A DNA stretch of 64,000 nt from an uncultured Clostridia bacterium (GTDB taxonomy: Bacteria; Bacillota; Clostridia; Tissierellales; Peptoniphilaceae). The position numbers and the translations under genes are program-made. The notes under the pieces are model-generated. The model was not told the origin of the DNA. It saw only the letters and a program-made list of their open reading frames with translations, and did not search any database. The stretch spans positions 1 through 64,000 of the forward strand of contig CAMYBS010000005.1 in assembly GCA_947254025.1 (NCBI GenBank), written 5' to 3'. Shown here piece by piece: positions 15,577 to 24,341 of this stretch (positions are counted from its first letter, which is position 1; each line of letters opens with the position of its first letter).

Positions 15577-17348
15577 TAAATTTCACTTGTTGCCTTTTCT
15601 AGCCATGCCTTTTCTTCTTCGTTAAGGTATGGGCTGATTTTTTCATAAACTGCTTTGTGATAGCTGTTTAACCAAGCTACTTCTTCAGCTGTAAGCATAT
15701 CTTTATCGATAGCGTCCTTGTCAATTGCTGCGTATGTCAATGGTACTAGCTTGAAGAAATCGCCATACTTACTTGATCCTGCGTCTTCTACATGGATTAA
15801 TACTTCAGTTCTTACGCCATATTTTCCGTCTTCATAAACACCTGGCTCAACGCTGAATACCATATTTCTAACTAAGTCGATGTCATTGTATCTAGATGAG
15901 ATGTTGTGTGGTCCTTCGTGTACGTTTAGTAAGTAGCCAACTCCGTGACCAGTTCCATGTAAGTAATCCATTTGATGCTTGTAAAGGTCAAGTCTAGCTA
16001 GCATATCAAGAGCCATACCCTTAGTGCCTCTCTTAAATACAACACTCATAAGTCTTATGAAGCCCTTTAGTACAAGTGTAAAACCTTTTCTTTCTTCATC
16101 TGTTAGAGGTCCCATGGCCATAGTTCTAGTTACGTCTGTTGTTCCAAATCTGTATTGTCCGCCGCTGTCAACTAGTAGAAGTCCCTTGTTATCAAGCTTC
16201 TTGTTAGTTTCTTTTGTTGACATATAGTGAACGATGGCAGCGTTATCTGCATAACCGCAGATAGTGTCGAAGCTTTCTTCGATAAAGTCCTTTGACATTG
16301 CTCTAAACTCGTGCAATTTATCTTGTACAGTAAGCTCGTCAAGAGTAGTCTTGTCCGCTTCTTTAAGCCACTTCATAAATCTAGCAAGAGCAACACCATC
16401 AGTTATGTGTGCAGCCTTTATATTCTTGATTTCAGTATCATTTTTAACAGCTTTAAACTTTGTTGTGATGTTTAAGCCATCAATAACATAGTTGTCGTCT
16501 TCTATAAGCTTGAACATGTATCTGTTCATCTTATTTTCATCTAGGTAGATAGTCTTATCTTTAATCTTTCTTAAGTCTTCTTCGAAAGCATCGTAGTCTT
16601 TAACTTCTACGCCTTGTTCATTAAGAGCCTTGATAGCACACTCATCAAGCTTGTCAAGGTCTGTGTATATAGCAGCCTTGTCAAAGTCAACATAAGCGTA
16701 GCTAATCAATACTGGAGATGAATGTATATCATTTGCTCTGATATTGTATAGCCAGCATATATCATCAAGTGATGCGATGATGCTTAGATCAGCACCTTCT
16801 TCTTTTAATTTTGCTCTTACTCTTGATAATTTATCCTTTGTGCTCTCGCCTGCTTCTTCAGAAGAAAGTATAAAGGCTTTATCCTTCTTAAGAGCTGGTC
16901 TGTCTGTCCATATTTCAGAGATAAGGTCTTGGTCGTCAACAAATTTTACATCTCTATCTTCAACTAAGTCCTCTATCGTTTCAAACATAGCTTCAGAGAA
17001 AGTCTTACCATTGAAGCCAATCACTTCGCCTTTTTTAACATTGTCTCTTAAGTATTCCATAAAGGTAGGAACACCTGGTTTGCCCCACTTGAATATCTCA
17101 TATGAAGTGCCCTTTAATTGGTTTTCAGCTTGCACGTGATATCTACCATCGACCCAAAGCATCGCCTTGTCCAAAGTGATGATGACATTACCTTGTGAAC
17201 CTGTAAAGCCCGATATGAACACTCTGTCCTTGTAGTGATCACTGATGTATTCATTCATATGTGGGTCTGCAGTAGCAACTATATACATAGTGATGCCATG
17301 CTTCTTCATAAGTTCTCTTAAACTTTTAACTCTATCGTCTATTGACAT
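15576..17348 (-). CDS. Xaa-Pro aminopeptidase (M24B family)
   Basis: Cytoplasmic metallopeptidase that removes an N-terminal residue preceding proline. The 590 residues fit the long three-domain form: two creatinase-type N-terminal domains (residues 1-300) and a pita-bread catalytic domain. Metal ligands are visible in VDSGGQYRFGTTDVTRT (two Asp), LHGTGHGVG (His), FSVEPGVY (Glu) and RTEVLIHV (Glu). It starts an operon with uvrC and has an extended -10 promoter (TGTGGTATAAT, 17372-17382 on the minus strand). GGGAGG precedes the ATG. Confidence 0.93.
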   Translation of the reverse strand: MSIDDRVKSLRELMKKHGITMYIVATADPHMNEYISDHYKDRVFISGFTGSQGNVIITLDKAMLWVDGRYHVQAENQLKGTSYEIFKWGKPGVPTFMEYLRDNVKKGEVIGFNGKTFSEAMFETIEDLVEDRDVKFVDDQDLISEIWTDRPALKKDKAFILSSEEAGESTKDKLSRVRAKLKEEGADLSIIASLDDICWLYNIRANDIHSSPVLISYAYVDFDKAAIYTDLDKLDECAIKALNEQGVEVKDYDAFEEDLRKIKDKTIYLDENKMNRYMFKLIEDDNYVIDGLNITTKFKAVKNDTEIKNIKAAHITDGVALARFMKWLKEADKTTLDELTVQDKLHEFRAMSKDFIEESFDTICGYADNAAIVHYMSTKETNKKLDNKGLLLVDSGGQYRFGTTDVTRTMAMGPLTDEERKGFTLVLKGFIRLMSVVFKRGTKGMALDMLARLDLYKHQMDYLHGTGHGVGYLLNVHEGPHNISSRYNDIDLVRNMVFSVEPGVYEDGKYGVRTEVLIHVEDAGSSKYGDFFKLVPLTYAAIDKDAIDKDMLTAEEVAWLNSYHKAVYEKISPYLNEEEKAWLEKATSEI

Positions 17349-17371
17349 AATAAAACCTCCCTTATATATGT

Positions 17372-17382
17372 ATTATACCACA
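17372..17382 (-). promoter_or_regulatory. Extended -10 promoter of the aminopeptidase-uvrC operon
   Basis: TGTGGTATAAT on the minus strand about 25 bp before the start codon. The same 11-mer precedes several other genes in the window. Confidence 0.6.
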
Positions 17383-17449
17383 AAAATATATTTTTTAGTA
17401 CTAATACTATTAGTCATAGCTAATTATTTATGCAAGAATAATATTGTGC

Positions 17450-17478
17450 TTGTCTTTAATTATTTTATATGATATAAT
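17450..17478 (+). promoter_or_regulatory. Sigma-A promoter of degV
   Basis: TTGTCT (17450-17455), 17-base spacer and TATAAT (17473-17478), 23 bp upstream of the degV ATG. Confidence 0.7.
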
Positions 17479-17501
17479 TTGAGCTATGAGAGAGGTAAAA
17501 A

Positions 17502-18374
17502 ATGACAAGAATAATAATTGATAGTGCGAGTGATTTCACTCAAGAAGAAATTAAAGAATTTAATTTAGAGCCCTTATATGTAAGCGTTATTGATACTGAT
17601 GACATCGAGACTATATATCGTGACGGACTTGATATAAAGACTTCGCAAATATATAAAAACATGAGAAGTGGTAAAATCTACAAAACTAGTCAGATCAACC
17701 TTAACCAATATCTAGAAGGCTTTGAAAAAGTGTGCAAAGAAGGTGAAGACTTCATCTACATCTGTCTTTCCTACGGCGTTACTACTGCGTGGGACTCATC
17801 TTGCATGGCGATAAATATGCTAAAGGATAAGTATCCAAACATCAAGATGGTATCTATCAACTCCAAGTCTATGACTATAGGTGAGCAGCTTATCGTTAGA
17901 GAGATGATAAAGATGAATAATGAAGGTAAGTCCATCGAAGAGCTTGAAGAAAGAGCTAATTTCTTAGCTGGTAAGGTTAAACACCTCTTCACTGTTGAGG
18001 ACCTTGAGTACCTTTTCAGAGGTGGAAGGATATCAAAGGCAATCAAAGCTGTTGGTCAAGTTCTAAACATAAAACCACTGCTTGCAAATGATGAAAACGG
18101 TGCGTTAATTTTAAAAGACAAGGTGCGCGGCGAAGCAAAACTTTATAAGAAGATACTAAGTCTTTACTTAGAAGATGCAAGACGCAATCCTGAGATACTA
18201 GAGCACACTATCATCGGTCACACTGATAACTTAGCAAACGCTCAAAAACTATACGATATGATAAACGAAGAGTTCGATGCAAAGGACATAACTATTAGAG
18301 AGATAGGTACTGCTATAGGTGCTCACGTCGGACCAGGCTGCTTAGCTATAGCCTACATCGACGAAAATAATTAA
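17502..18374 (+). CDS. DegV-family fatty-acid-binding protein
   Basis: DegV proteins bind a fatty acid; in Gram-positive bacteria some (FakB) present exogenous fatty acids to the kinase FakA for phospholipid synthesis. The 290 residues begin with the typical RIIIDSASDFTQEEIKEF, have the TSQI segment after the first third (KTSQINLNQYLEGFEK), and end with the family pattern GTAIGAHVGPGCLAIAYI. The internal LFRGGRISKA motif is also conserved. Monocistronic, with GAGAGG before the ATG and a terminator just after the stop. No fakA gene is in the window, so a FakB role is likely but not proven. Confidence 0.9.
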   Translation: MTRIIIDSASDFTQEEIKEFNLEPLYVSVIDTDDIETIYRDGLDIKTSQIYKNMRSGKIYKTSQINLNQYLEGFEKVCKEGEDFIYICLSYGVTTAWDSSCMAINMLKDKYPNIKMVSINSKSMTIGEQLIVREMIKMNNEGKSIEELEERANFLAGKVKHLFTVEDLEYLFRGGRISKAIKAVGQVLNIKPLLANDENGALILKDKVRGEAKLYKKILSLYLEDARRNPEILEHTIIGHTDNLANAQKLYDMINEEFDAKDITIREIGTAIGAHVGPGCLAIAYIDENN

Positions 18375-18380
18375 GATATC

Positions 18381-18412
18381 AAGGTCAAACTTATTAAAGC
18401 TTGACCTTTTTT
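18381..18412 (+). terminator. Terminator of degV
   Basis: AAGGTCAA / TTGACCTT stem with six T residues directly after the degV stop on the plus strand. Confidence 0.85.
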
Positions 18413-18421
18413 AACGCAAAA

Positions 18422-18445
18422 AATCCTGATCGTTTGATCAGGATT
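18422..18445 (-). terminator. Terminator of the DUF1846 gene
   Basis: A 10-bp stem (AATCCTGATC / GATCAGGATT) with a 4-base loop and a T run on the minus strand. It faces the degV terminator in the convergent gap. Confidence 0.85.
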
Positions 18446-18464
18446 CTTTTATTGATTATATTAA

Positions 18465-19943
18465 TTAAAATTTTGTATCAACATAGTCACTTGTTAAGTC
18501 TATGTTAAGCTTTCTGAATAATTCTATATCTGTTAGATTTAACATAGCTGTTGAGTGTGCTCTTAAATTTCTTATCTTAGATAGGTTGTCTATGCAAAGC
18601 TTTGCACTCGGATTAAACATCTTTGATGTAGCAAGGCATATAAGAACTTCTTCAACATTAAGTAGTGGGCTTTCCTTCTTTTCGATGATGCCCTTAACTT
18701 CTTTTATAGGTTCAAGTATCGCCTTGTCGATTAAGTGTAATTCATCAGGTAGCTTGGATATATACTTTAGTAAGTTTAGTACAGCAGCCGCTGCAGAGTC
18801 CATTAACTCGCCGTCTCTACCTGTGATGATAGTATCTTCATATTCGATAGCAGTAACATTTGAGTTAGTGATGCCTTTTTCAATAAGCTCCGCCTTTTTA
18901 TTTCTTGCAGCAACCAAAGACTTTCTGTCTTCAACAGTAAGGTTAAGCTCTTCCATAAGAGTCTTTATCCTTTGTGCTTCGTCCTTCTTTTGATTAGTCA
19001 TCTTATAAATAAGAAGCGCCTTTAGGTACCTTCTGATAATCTCTTGTCTTGATGCCTCTCTAACAACTTCATCGTCAATAATGCCAGACTTGATTCTGTT
19101 AACACCCATATCAGTTGGTGACTTGTAGAACTCCTCACCCATGATCCTATCAAGAATCTTCTTTAATATAGGGAAAGCTTGTACGTCTCTGTTATAGTTT
19201 ACAGATATTTCACCATAAGCTTGTAAGTGGTATGGGTCGATTTGATTTACATCACTTAAGTCAGCAGTTGCAGCTTCGTATGCAAGGTTAAGTTCATGCT
19301 TAAGCGGCATGTTCCACACTGGGAATGTCTCAAACTTCGCATAACCTGCCTTAACACCGCGCTTGTACTCATGGTATAGCTGCGATAGACATGTAGTCAT
19401 CTTACCACTACCAGGTCCTGGACCAGTTACAACTATGATAGGCATAGTTGTCTCGATGTATGGATGCTTGCCAAAACCATCTTCAGATAAAATTTTGTCA
19501 ACATCATTAGGGAAGCCCTCAGTCTTGTCGTGAAGGTAGACCCTCATGCCTCTTGCTTCCACGTACTCTTTAAACTTATCAACGTTTTCGTCCTTTTTGT
19601 AACGATTGATAACAACGCTGTTGATCTTAATACCCTTTGCCTTAAGTCTCTCTATAAGTCTGATAGCCTCTCTCTCATATGTTAGACCTGTGTTATTGTT
19701 AAGCTTGTTAGATATGATGTCTTGCGCGTGTATAGTGATGATGATCTCCATCCTATCCTTTAACTTTTCAAGCAAAACAGTTTTAATGTCCTCGTCATAA
19801 CCAGGAAGCACTCTTTGAGCATGCTTGTCTCCAATTAATTTGCCACCAAACTCCATATAAAGCTTCTCAAACTTTTCAACTCTCTTAAGAATATAGTCGC
19901 TTTGTTCCTTTATATATAGTTCATTTGAAAAACCAAGTTTCAT
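18465..19943 (-). CDS. DUF1846-family protein
   Basis: A 492-residue cytoplasmic protein of the well-conserved DUF1846 family found in many Firmicutes and other bacteria; its function is not settled. A glycine-rich loop VVTGPGPGSGKMTTCLSQLYHE near residue 170 resembles a nucleotide-binding loop, preceded by a Rossmann-like N-terminal half (IIITIHAQDI; VINRYKKD). Conserved segments FETFPVWNMPLKHELNLAYEAATADL and the NVTAIEYEDTIITGR stretch also match. Length is normal for the family. Monocistronic, convergent with degV. The family assignment is confident, while the biochemical role is unknown. Confidence 0.85.
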   Translation of the reverse strand: MKLGFSNELYIKEQSDYILKRVEKFEKLYMEFGGKLIGDKHAQRVLPGYDEDIKTVLLEKLKDRMEIIITIHAQDIISNKLNNNTGLTYEREAIRLIERLKAKGIKINSVVINRYKKDENVDKFKEYVEARGMRVYLHDKTEGFPNDVDKILSEDGFGKHPYIETTMPIIVVTGPGPGSGKMTTCLSQLYHEYKRGVKAGYAKFETFPVWNMPLKHELNLAYEAATADLSDVNQIDPYHLQAYGEISVNYNRDVQAFPILKKILDRIMGEEFYKSPTDMGVNRIKSGIIDDEVVREASRQEIIRRYLKALLIYKMTNQKKDEAQRIKTLMEELNLTVEDRKSLVAARNKKAELIEKGITNSNVTAIEYEDTIITGRDGELMDSAAAAVLNLLKYISKLPDELHLIDKAILEPIKEVKGIIEKKESPLLNVEEVLICLATSKMFNPSAKLCIDNLSKIRNLRAHSTAMLNLTDIELFRKLNIDLTSDYVDTKF

Positions 19944-20054
19944 GTTTTCACCTCGTTAAGATTATAACATATGAGAATCTTTATTACAATTATTTTTTAT
20001 TGCTATGGGAAAAATTTTTTAATGGATTTACATTTATTAAAATGCTTTTAACGC

Positions 20055-20090
20055 AAAAAAATCTTAGGACAAATTGCCCTAAGATTTTTT
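20055..20090. terminator. Terminator downstream of the SLH protein gene
   Basis: AAAAATCTTAGG / CCTAAGATTTTT stem with T runs on both strands. It can end the minus-strand SLH gene transcript. Confidence 0.75.
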
Positions 20091-20109
20091 GTGTAGTTTA
20101 TTTAATTAA

Positions 20110-22365
20110 TTATCTAATATAAATATAGGAAACATGATTGTTAGATTCTATATCAACTTCAACTGTTTTACCTGTTAATAGATTTTTATAATTATCAAAT
20201 AGATAAGATATACTATAGCTGTTGCCTACTTTAGTGTCTTCATCAATGTAGCAATCTGCATCTTTAAACTTATCAAAAGTTAAGAATAAACTTTCAGCTA
20301 CTTTTCTTACATAATAAACATTCTCAGTTCTTCTTCCATATTTGTTATAATTATAATCTTTTGGTTGATCTTCGCTGTAATCAATTAACTTTGGATATCT
20401 ATCCTTTATATCGCTCAATCTAAAATAGTATACTCTATCTTTTTTAATACTACCAATATATTTGCCATTAACATCAATTGTATAACTTGTGTTTCTATTA
20501 TTAACATCAGTTGCAATTATTCTGTTTGAATCTACATAATCAACTGTTGCACGTACCCAATCATTGCCATAATAGCTTGATCCATTATTATATCTTGAGT
20601 CGATAACCATAATCTTCTTGATATTATTGTCTTTATCCTTATCAAGTATAACAACTCTTGATCCTGGACCTATATCTCTAACTCTAACGTCTCTGTCTCT
20701 TCTTGAATCAAAGGTATCTGCTCTTAGGTCTGAATCATAGTAGTAAGTTTCTCTGTTTCTATTGTCATCATATGTTCCCTTAGGATATAAAACTATCTCG
20801 TAGTCTCTACGATCTCTCGATCTGCTATAGCCATAGTTTGAAGATACAATATACTCGTTATCAAAACCGTCACCAATTGTGATGCATGAAACTTCATCAT
20901 CATTTCTTGAGTCTGTTTCAATTTCTACATATACTGCTGTATTGCTACTAACAAGGCTTCTAAATGCATCAGCTGTCAATTTGCGTTCTCTTCCATAGTA
21001 GCTGTTTCTGTTGTCATATCTGTCATCATATATATCATAGTCTGTATCTCTTCTAGGAAGTTTGTATCTGTTTTCTCTACCATTTAATGAAACGATAGTG
21101 ATTTCTCTGTAGTCTACTCTCTTAACATATCCTTTGTAATCATCTGAAGATACTGTTACTTCTAGTGTCTTAACTTTGTCATTGTAGATACTTGCTCTAA
21201 CTTGTGAACCAGTTCTAACATCGTAAAGGCTCTTTGATCTATTATTAATTGTTATTGATGAGTCAGAGTCAACTTTGAATACTCTTGAAACTTTGTTTTT
21301 ATTGCTGTCTGTGTAAGAAATCTTGATTTCTTTGTTGTCGTTATCAACGTTTGTCACTTCACCTTCAAGGTTAAATTGTACTCCCTTTGCATCAATAGAG
21401 ATTGCTTGCATAACAGGTATTGATTGTTTTGCAGTAACAGTTACTGTTTGTCCTACTAGTAAGTTTGTAAGGTTTCCTAATTTGCCATCAACTGTGATAA
21501 GTGTTGCAGCGTTTAATGAGAATACTTTGCCTGTGCTTGTGTTGTCATTTACTACTAATATAGCTGTTGCACCTGTAGATGAGAATTCAGTGATAGTACC
21601 TGTAACTACTGTTGGTGTTGGGTTAACAGGTTGTACTGGTTGAACAGGTTGTACTGGTTGAACAGGTTGTGTTGTGTTAGCTCCGTTTCCTTGTGTAGCT
21701 TGATACTTAAGAGCTAAGTGTACCATCTTGGCAACTTGATCTCTTTGAACAGCTTTGTTGCCATTGAACATACCGTTTCCACTACCTTGTGGTGATAAAA
21801 CTCCAGCGTCTATCAAACCAGCAATTAATGCTCTTGATTCTTCTGGAATATTGCTTGTATCCTTGTAAGGAAGTGATATAACTGGGTCATTTGACTTCAC
21901 ACTCATTGCTCTTGCAAAGTACTCTGCAAGATTACGTCTGCTTAGTTGCTTATTTGAGCTAAACAAATTTAATTTCTTAGCTGCTTTTAATGTCTTCATA
22001 TTTATAACTTGCTTTGCTAAGCACTTAACAACATTATCTTGTGCCCAATCAGGTACTCCAAGCGCTACTACGTCCTTTAGCCAAACTTTTCTTGCAGCTT
22101 CTAATCCGTTTTGATCATATTGTGTAAGTATAGCTGCAAACTTCATTGCTTCTAAAAATGAAATTGATTTTTGTGGTTTAAATGTACCGTTAGGATATCC
22201 GTCGATATATCCTTGATTGCTCATCTCGTTAATAAAGCTGTATGCCCAATGAGACTTTGGTACGTCTTTGAAAGTTTTTGCGCTTACTGTGTTAGTAGGT
22301 ATAAATGTCATACATAACATTAGTGCAAGCACTAAACTAAATACTCTTTTTAAGTTATTTTTCAT
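20110..22365 (-). CDS. SLH-domain surface protein with repeat-rich C-terminal region
   Basis: A secreted 751-residue protein. A signal peptide (KRVFSLVLALMLCMTFIPTNTVSA, residues 5-28) precedes three S-layer-homology repeats: FKDVPKSHWAYSFINEMSNQGYIDGYPNGTF-type at about 32-95, then degenerate copies to about residue 220. SLH repeats usually bind pyruvylated cell-wall polymer. A PVQ repeat linker (about residues 232-246), encoded by 18-bp DNA repeats, leads to a long beta-rich region unusually rich in Asp, Arg and Tyr (DIYDDRYDNRNSYYGRE). No enzymatic domain is recognised. It is divergent from another SLH-type gene and is probably a structural envelope protein. Confidence 0.85.
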   Translation of the reverse strand: MKNNLKRVFSLVLALMLCMTFIPTNTVSAKTFKDVPKSHWAYSFINEMSNQGYIDGYPNGTFKPQKSISFLEAMKFAAILTQYDQNGLEAARKVWLKDVVALGVPDWAQDNVVKCLAKQVINMKTLKAAKKLNLFSSNKQLSRRNLAEYFARAMSVKSNDPVISLPYKDTSNIPEESRALIAGLIDAGVLSPQGSGNGMFNGNKAVQRDQVAKMVHLALKYQATQGNGANTTQPVQPVQPVQPVQPVNPTPTVVTGTITEFSSTGATAILVVNDNTSTGKVFSLNAATLITVDGKLGNLTNLLVGQTVTVTAKQSIPVMQAISIDAKGVQFNLEGEVTNVDNDNKEIKISYTDSNKNKVSRVFKVDSDSSITINNRSKSLYDVRTGSQVRASIYNDKVKTLEVTVSSDDYKGYVKRVDYREITIVSLNGRENRYKLPRRDTDYDIYDDRYDNRNSYYGRERKLTADAFRSLVSSNTAVYVEIETDSRNDDEVSCITIGDGFDNEYIVSSNYGYSRSRDRRDYEIVLYPKGTYDDNRNRETYYYDSDLRADTFDSRRDRDVRVRDIGPGSRVVILDKDKDNNIKKIMVIDSRYNNGSSYYGNDWVRATVDYVDSNRIIATDVNNRNTSYTIDVNGKYIGSIKKDRVYYFRLSDIKDRYPKLIDYSEDQPKDYNYNKYGRRTENVYYVRKVAESLFLTFDKFKDADCYIDEDTKVGNSYSISYLFDNYKNLLTGKTVEVDIESNNHVSYIYIR
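21625..21672. repeat. 18-bp tandem repeat encoding a PVQ linker
   Basis: The unit AACAGGTTGTACTGGTTG occurs at 21625-21642 and 21643-21660, and partially at 21661-21672. It encodes the Pro-Val-Gln repeat in the SLH protein and could change length by slippage. Confidence 0.75.
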
Positions 22366-22409
22366 AAGTTTACTCCTTTCATAACTAGTCTTCTAATTCT
22401 TATGTATTA

Positions 22410-22420
22410 ATTATACCACA
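22410..22420 (-). promoter_or_regulatory. Extended -10 promoter of the large SLH protein gene
   Basis: TGTGGTATAAT on the minus strand about 45 bp upstream of the start codon; no clear -35 hexamer. Confidence 0.5.
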
Positions 22421-22558
22421 TAATCAGTGAAAGAAATGTTACAAACAAGTTAAATATAAAGGCTTTTACTATATATTAATTAAAAAAATATGTTTTGTAA
22501 CAAGAACTTAATATACGAAATGCTTATTATATAGTATAATGTAAGTGGAGTGGTATGC

Positions 22559-23161
22559 ATGAAGAAAAAAATTACACTCTTCTTATGCTTTTTGATGTTC
22601 ATATCGTCCTTTGCTAATGTATATGCAAGGAATATAGTCGATCAATACAAAAAGAGCGCCGAAGAGTTAAAGTCATACAATATAATACAAGGTGATGCCT
22701 CAGGTGATCTTATGCTTGATAAGAATCTTAAGAGAGAAGATTTAATCATTATTCTTTCGAGACTGATGAATGATGAAGAGAGAGCAAAAAAGTATAGCTC
22801 TGAAACAAAGTTTACAGATCTTAAGAATGTTAACAAGATTTACTTGCCATATATCAACTGGGCAGTATCCAATGGCTACATACATGGTGCGAGCAAGGAC
22901 AAGTTTGGCTTTGGTAGCTATGTAACCGTTAGACAGTATCAAGCAGTGCTACTAAGGATACTTGCCTACACATCCGAAGCAAAGAAGTGGGACGCTGTCT
23001 CTGACTATGCAGTGACATATGGCCTTATGGATGGCTTGGACTTAAACGGTGACGACTACCTTAATCGTGGTGAGATGGCTCTTATGACAACTAATGCATT
23101 GAAGACTCCAAAGAAGGGCTCGACTCTTAGCCTATTAAAAGTTTTAAATTTAAAAAAATAA
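22559..23161 (+). CDS. Secreted protein with degenerate SLH repeats
   Basis: A 200-residue exported protein: Lys-rich start and hydrophobic core (KKKITLFLCFLMFISSFANVYA) followed by three weak SLH-like repeats covering the whole mature part (YNIIQGDASGDLMLDKNLKREDLIIILSRL; YINWAVSNGYIHGASKDKFG; VTYGLMDGLDLNGDDYLNRGEMALM). The ATG at 22559 has GGAG eight bases upstream and is preferred over an in-frame GTG at 22550. It has no extra domain, so it may be a small wall-associated protein. TATAAT at 22535-22540 is a likely -10. It is divergent from the large SLH gene. Confidence 0.8.
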   Translation: MKKKITLFLCFLMFISSFANVYARNIVDQYKKSAEELKSYNIIQGDASGDLMLDKNLKREDLIIILSRLMNDEERAKKYSSETKFTDLKNVNKIYLPYINWAVSNGYIHGASKDKFGFGSYVTVRQYQAVLLRILAYTSEAKKWDAVSDYAVTYGLMDGLDLNGDDYLNRGEMALMTTNALKTPKKGSTLSLLKVLNLKK

Positions 23162-23172
23162 TATATGATCTT

Positions 23173-23202
23173 GGTCAAGCTATATAAGGCTTGACCTTTT
23201 TT
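23173..23202 (+). terminator. Terminator of the small SLH protein gene
   Basis: GGTCAAGC / GCTTGACC stem followed by six T residues on the plus strand. Confidence 0.85.
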
Positions 23203-23258
23203 ATGCAAAAAAATAACAAGCACTCATATGAGTACTTGTTCTAAAACTATATTTTAAA

Positions 23259-24020
23259 TTAATCTTTATAAGCGTAGTAGTACATCGTTATTAAGATCAT
23301 ACCACCTGCTATGTTACCTAATGTGACAGGTATTAGATTGTGCACTAGGGCAAGCATATCAAAATTACCACTTATCATCATAGCTATAGGCAAGTAGAAC
23401 ATATTAGCAACGCAGTGTTCGAAACCGCATATAACAAAGATTGCTACTGGAAAGGCTGACGCAAAGATCTTAGCTGTAATCTCTTTACTTGCTGTGCTCA
23501 GCCATACTGATAAGCACACTAGTATGTTGCAACCTATGCCCTTTACAAATAATACAAAGTAGCCTTGCGATGTCTTTGCGTTAAAAATGTTTACGAATAA
23601 TTCCTTTGTACTGTCAGACAATATGTTCGAATAATAAACAACGCAAACAAAGATAAGTGCTCCAATGAAATTATATATAAATATCTTGAGCCAGTTGTAT
23701 ATGATGGTGCTTAGTTTACTTCTCTTGTCAAGTGCCGCTCCAAACATAAGTATGTTTCCTGTGAATAGTTCTGCACCCCCAACTACTACTGCAACTATGC
23801 CGATGGTGAATGTTAATCCAACTAAGAGTCTTGTTATTTGTGGATTGAAACCTTTGCCAAGGCTGTTGATTATAGTTGATGCAGCTCCTCCCATGGCTAT
23901 ATACATACCTGCAAGTAGTCCTAAGAAGAACTGTGTTCTCGTTTTAAGCTTTGCCTTCTTTACACCGTTGTCCAAGGTCATGGACAATATCTCTTTCGGG
24001 CTGAAATTTTCTTTTTCCAT
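23259..24020 (-). CDS. Formate/nitrite transporter (FNT) family channel
   Basis: Membrane channel for a small monovalent anion such as formate, nitrite or hydrosulfide. About 253 residues with six helices and the two half-helix segments typical of the family (GMYIAMGGAASTIINSLG; GAELFTGNILMFGAAL; GIGCNILVCLSVWLS; GFEHCVANMFYLPIAMM). The conserved central His is in GFEHCVANM. Start ATG at 24020 is chosen because GGGGG lies nearby; a longer in-frame extension has no initiation signal. Its leader can form a hairpin covering that SD sequence (24028-24060). It follows ptsH on the same strand. With pyruvate metabolism in this organism, formate export is a reasonable guess. Confidence 0.85.
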   Translation of the reverse strand: MEKENFSPKEILSMTLDNGVKKAKLKTRTQFFLGLLAGMYIAMGGAASTIINSLGKGFNPQITRLLVGLTFTIGIVAVVVGGAELFTGNILMFGAALDKRSKLSTIIYNWLKIFIYNFIGALIFVCVVYYSNILSDSTKELFVNIFNAKTSQGYFVLFVKGIGCNILVCLSVWLSTASKEITAKIFASAFPVAIFVICGFEHCVANMFYLPIAMMISGNFDMLALVHNLIPVTLGNIAGGMILITMYYYAYKD

Positions 24021-24027
24021 AATAATA

Positions 24028-24060
24028 CCCCCTATGCTTATATTATACAAGCATAAGGGG
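24028..24060 (-). promoter_or_regulatory. Hairpin masking the FNT gene ribosome binding site
   Basis: On the minus strand CCCCTTATGCTT (24060-24049) can pair with AAGCATAGGGGG (24039-24028). The GGGGG arm is the SD of the FNT gene, whose ATG is eight bases on. This could control translation, or it may act as a weak terminator after ptsH. Confidence 0.45.
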
Positions 24061-24073
24061 CTATAAGTCAAGA

Positions 24074-24331
24074 TTATAAATTTTCTTTTAAGAAGTCCTC
24101 TATCTTCTTTATAGCTTCGTCCTCGTCATCACCTTCAACTATGAACTTAATAGCTTCACCTTGCTTTGCTTGCAAGCCCATAAGTCCAAGTATTGACTTT
24201 GCGTTAACGTTTTTTTCACCCTTAGCTACCTTTACATCGCTTTTGATAGCTGCAAGTAGTTTTACAAGTAGACCTGCAGGTCTTGCATGTATACCTATAG
24301 GGTCTGTGATTGTGTATTCGAATTCTTTCAT
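24074..24331 (-). CDS. ptsH: Phosphocarrier protein HPr
   Basis: Carries phosphate from enzyme I to sugar permeases of the PTS. The 85 residues contain the active His in GIHARPAG (His15) and the Ser46 region KSILGLMGL, the site of ATP-dependent regulatory phosphorylation in Firmicutes, so carbon-catabolite control by HPr kinase is possible. It lies 10 bp after ptsI, with the SD sequence AAGGAGG before its ATG. The downstream FNT gene is co-directional. Confidence 0.95.
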   Translation of the reverse strand: MKEFEYTITDPIGIHARPAGLLVKLLAAIKSDVKVAKGEKNVNAKSILGLMGLQAKQGEAIKFIVEGDDEDEAIKKIEDFLKENL

Positions 24332-24341
24332 AGTAACCTCC

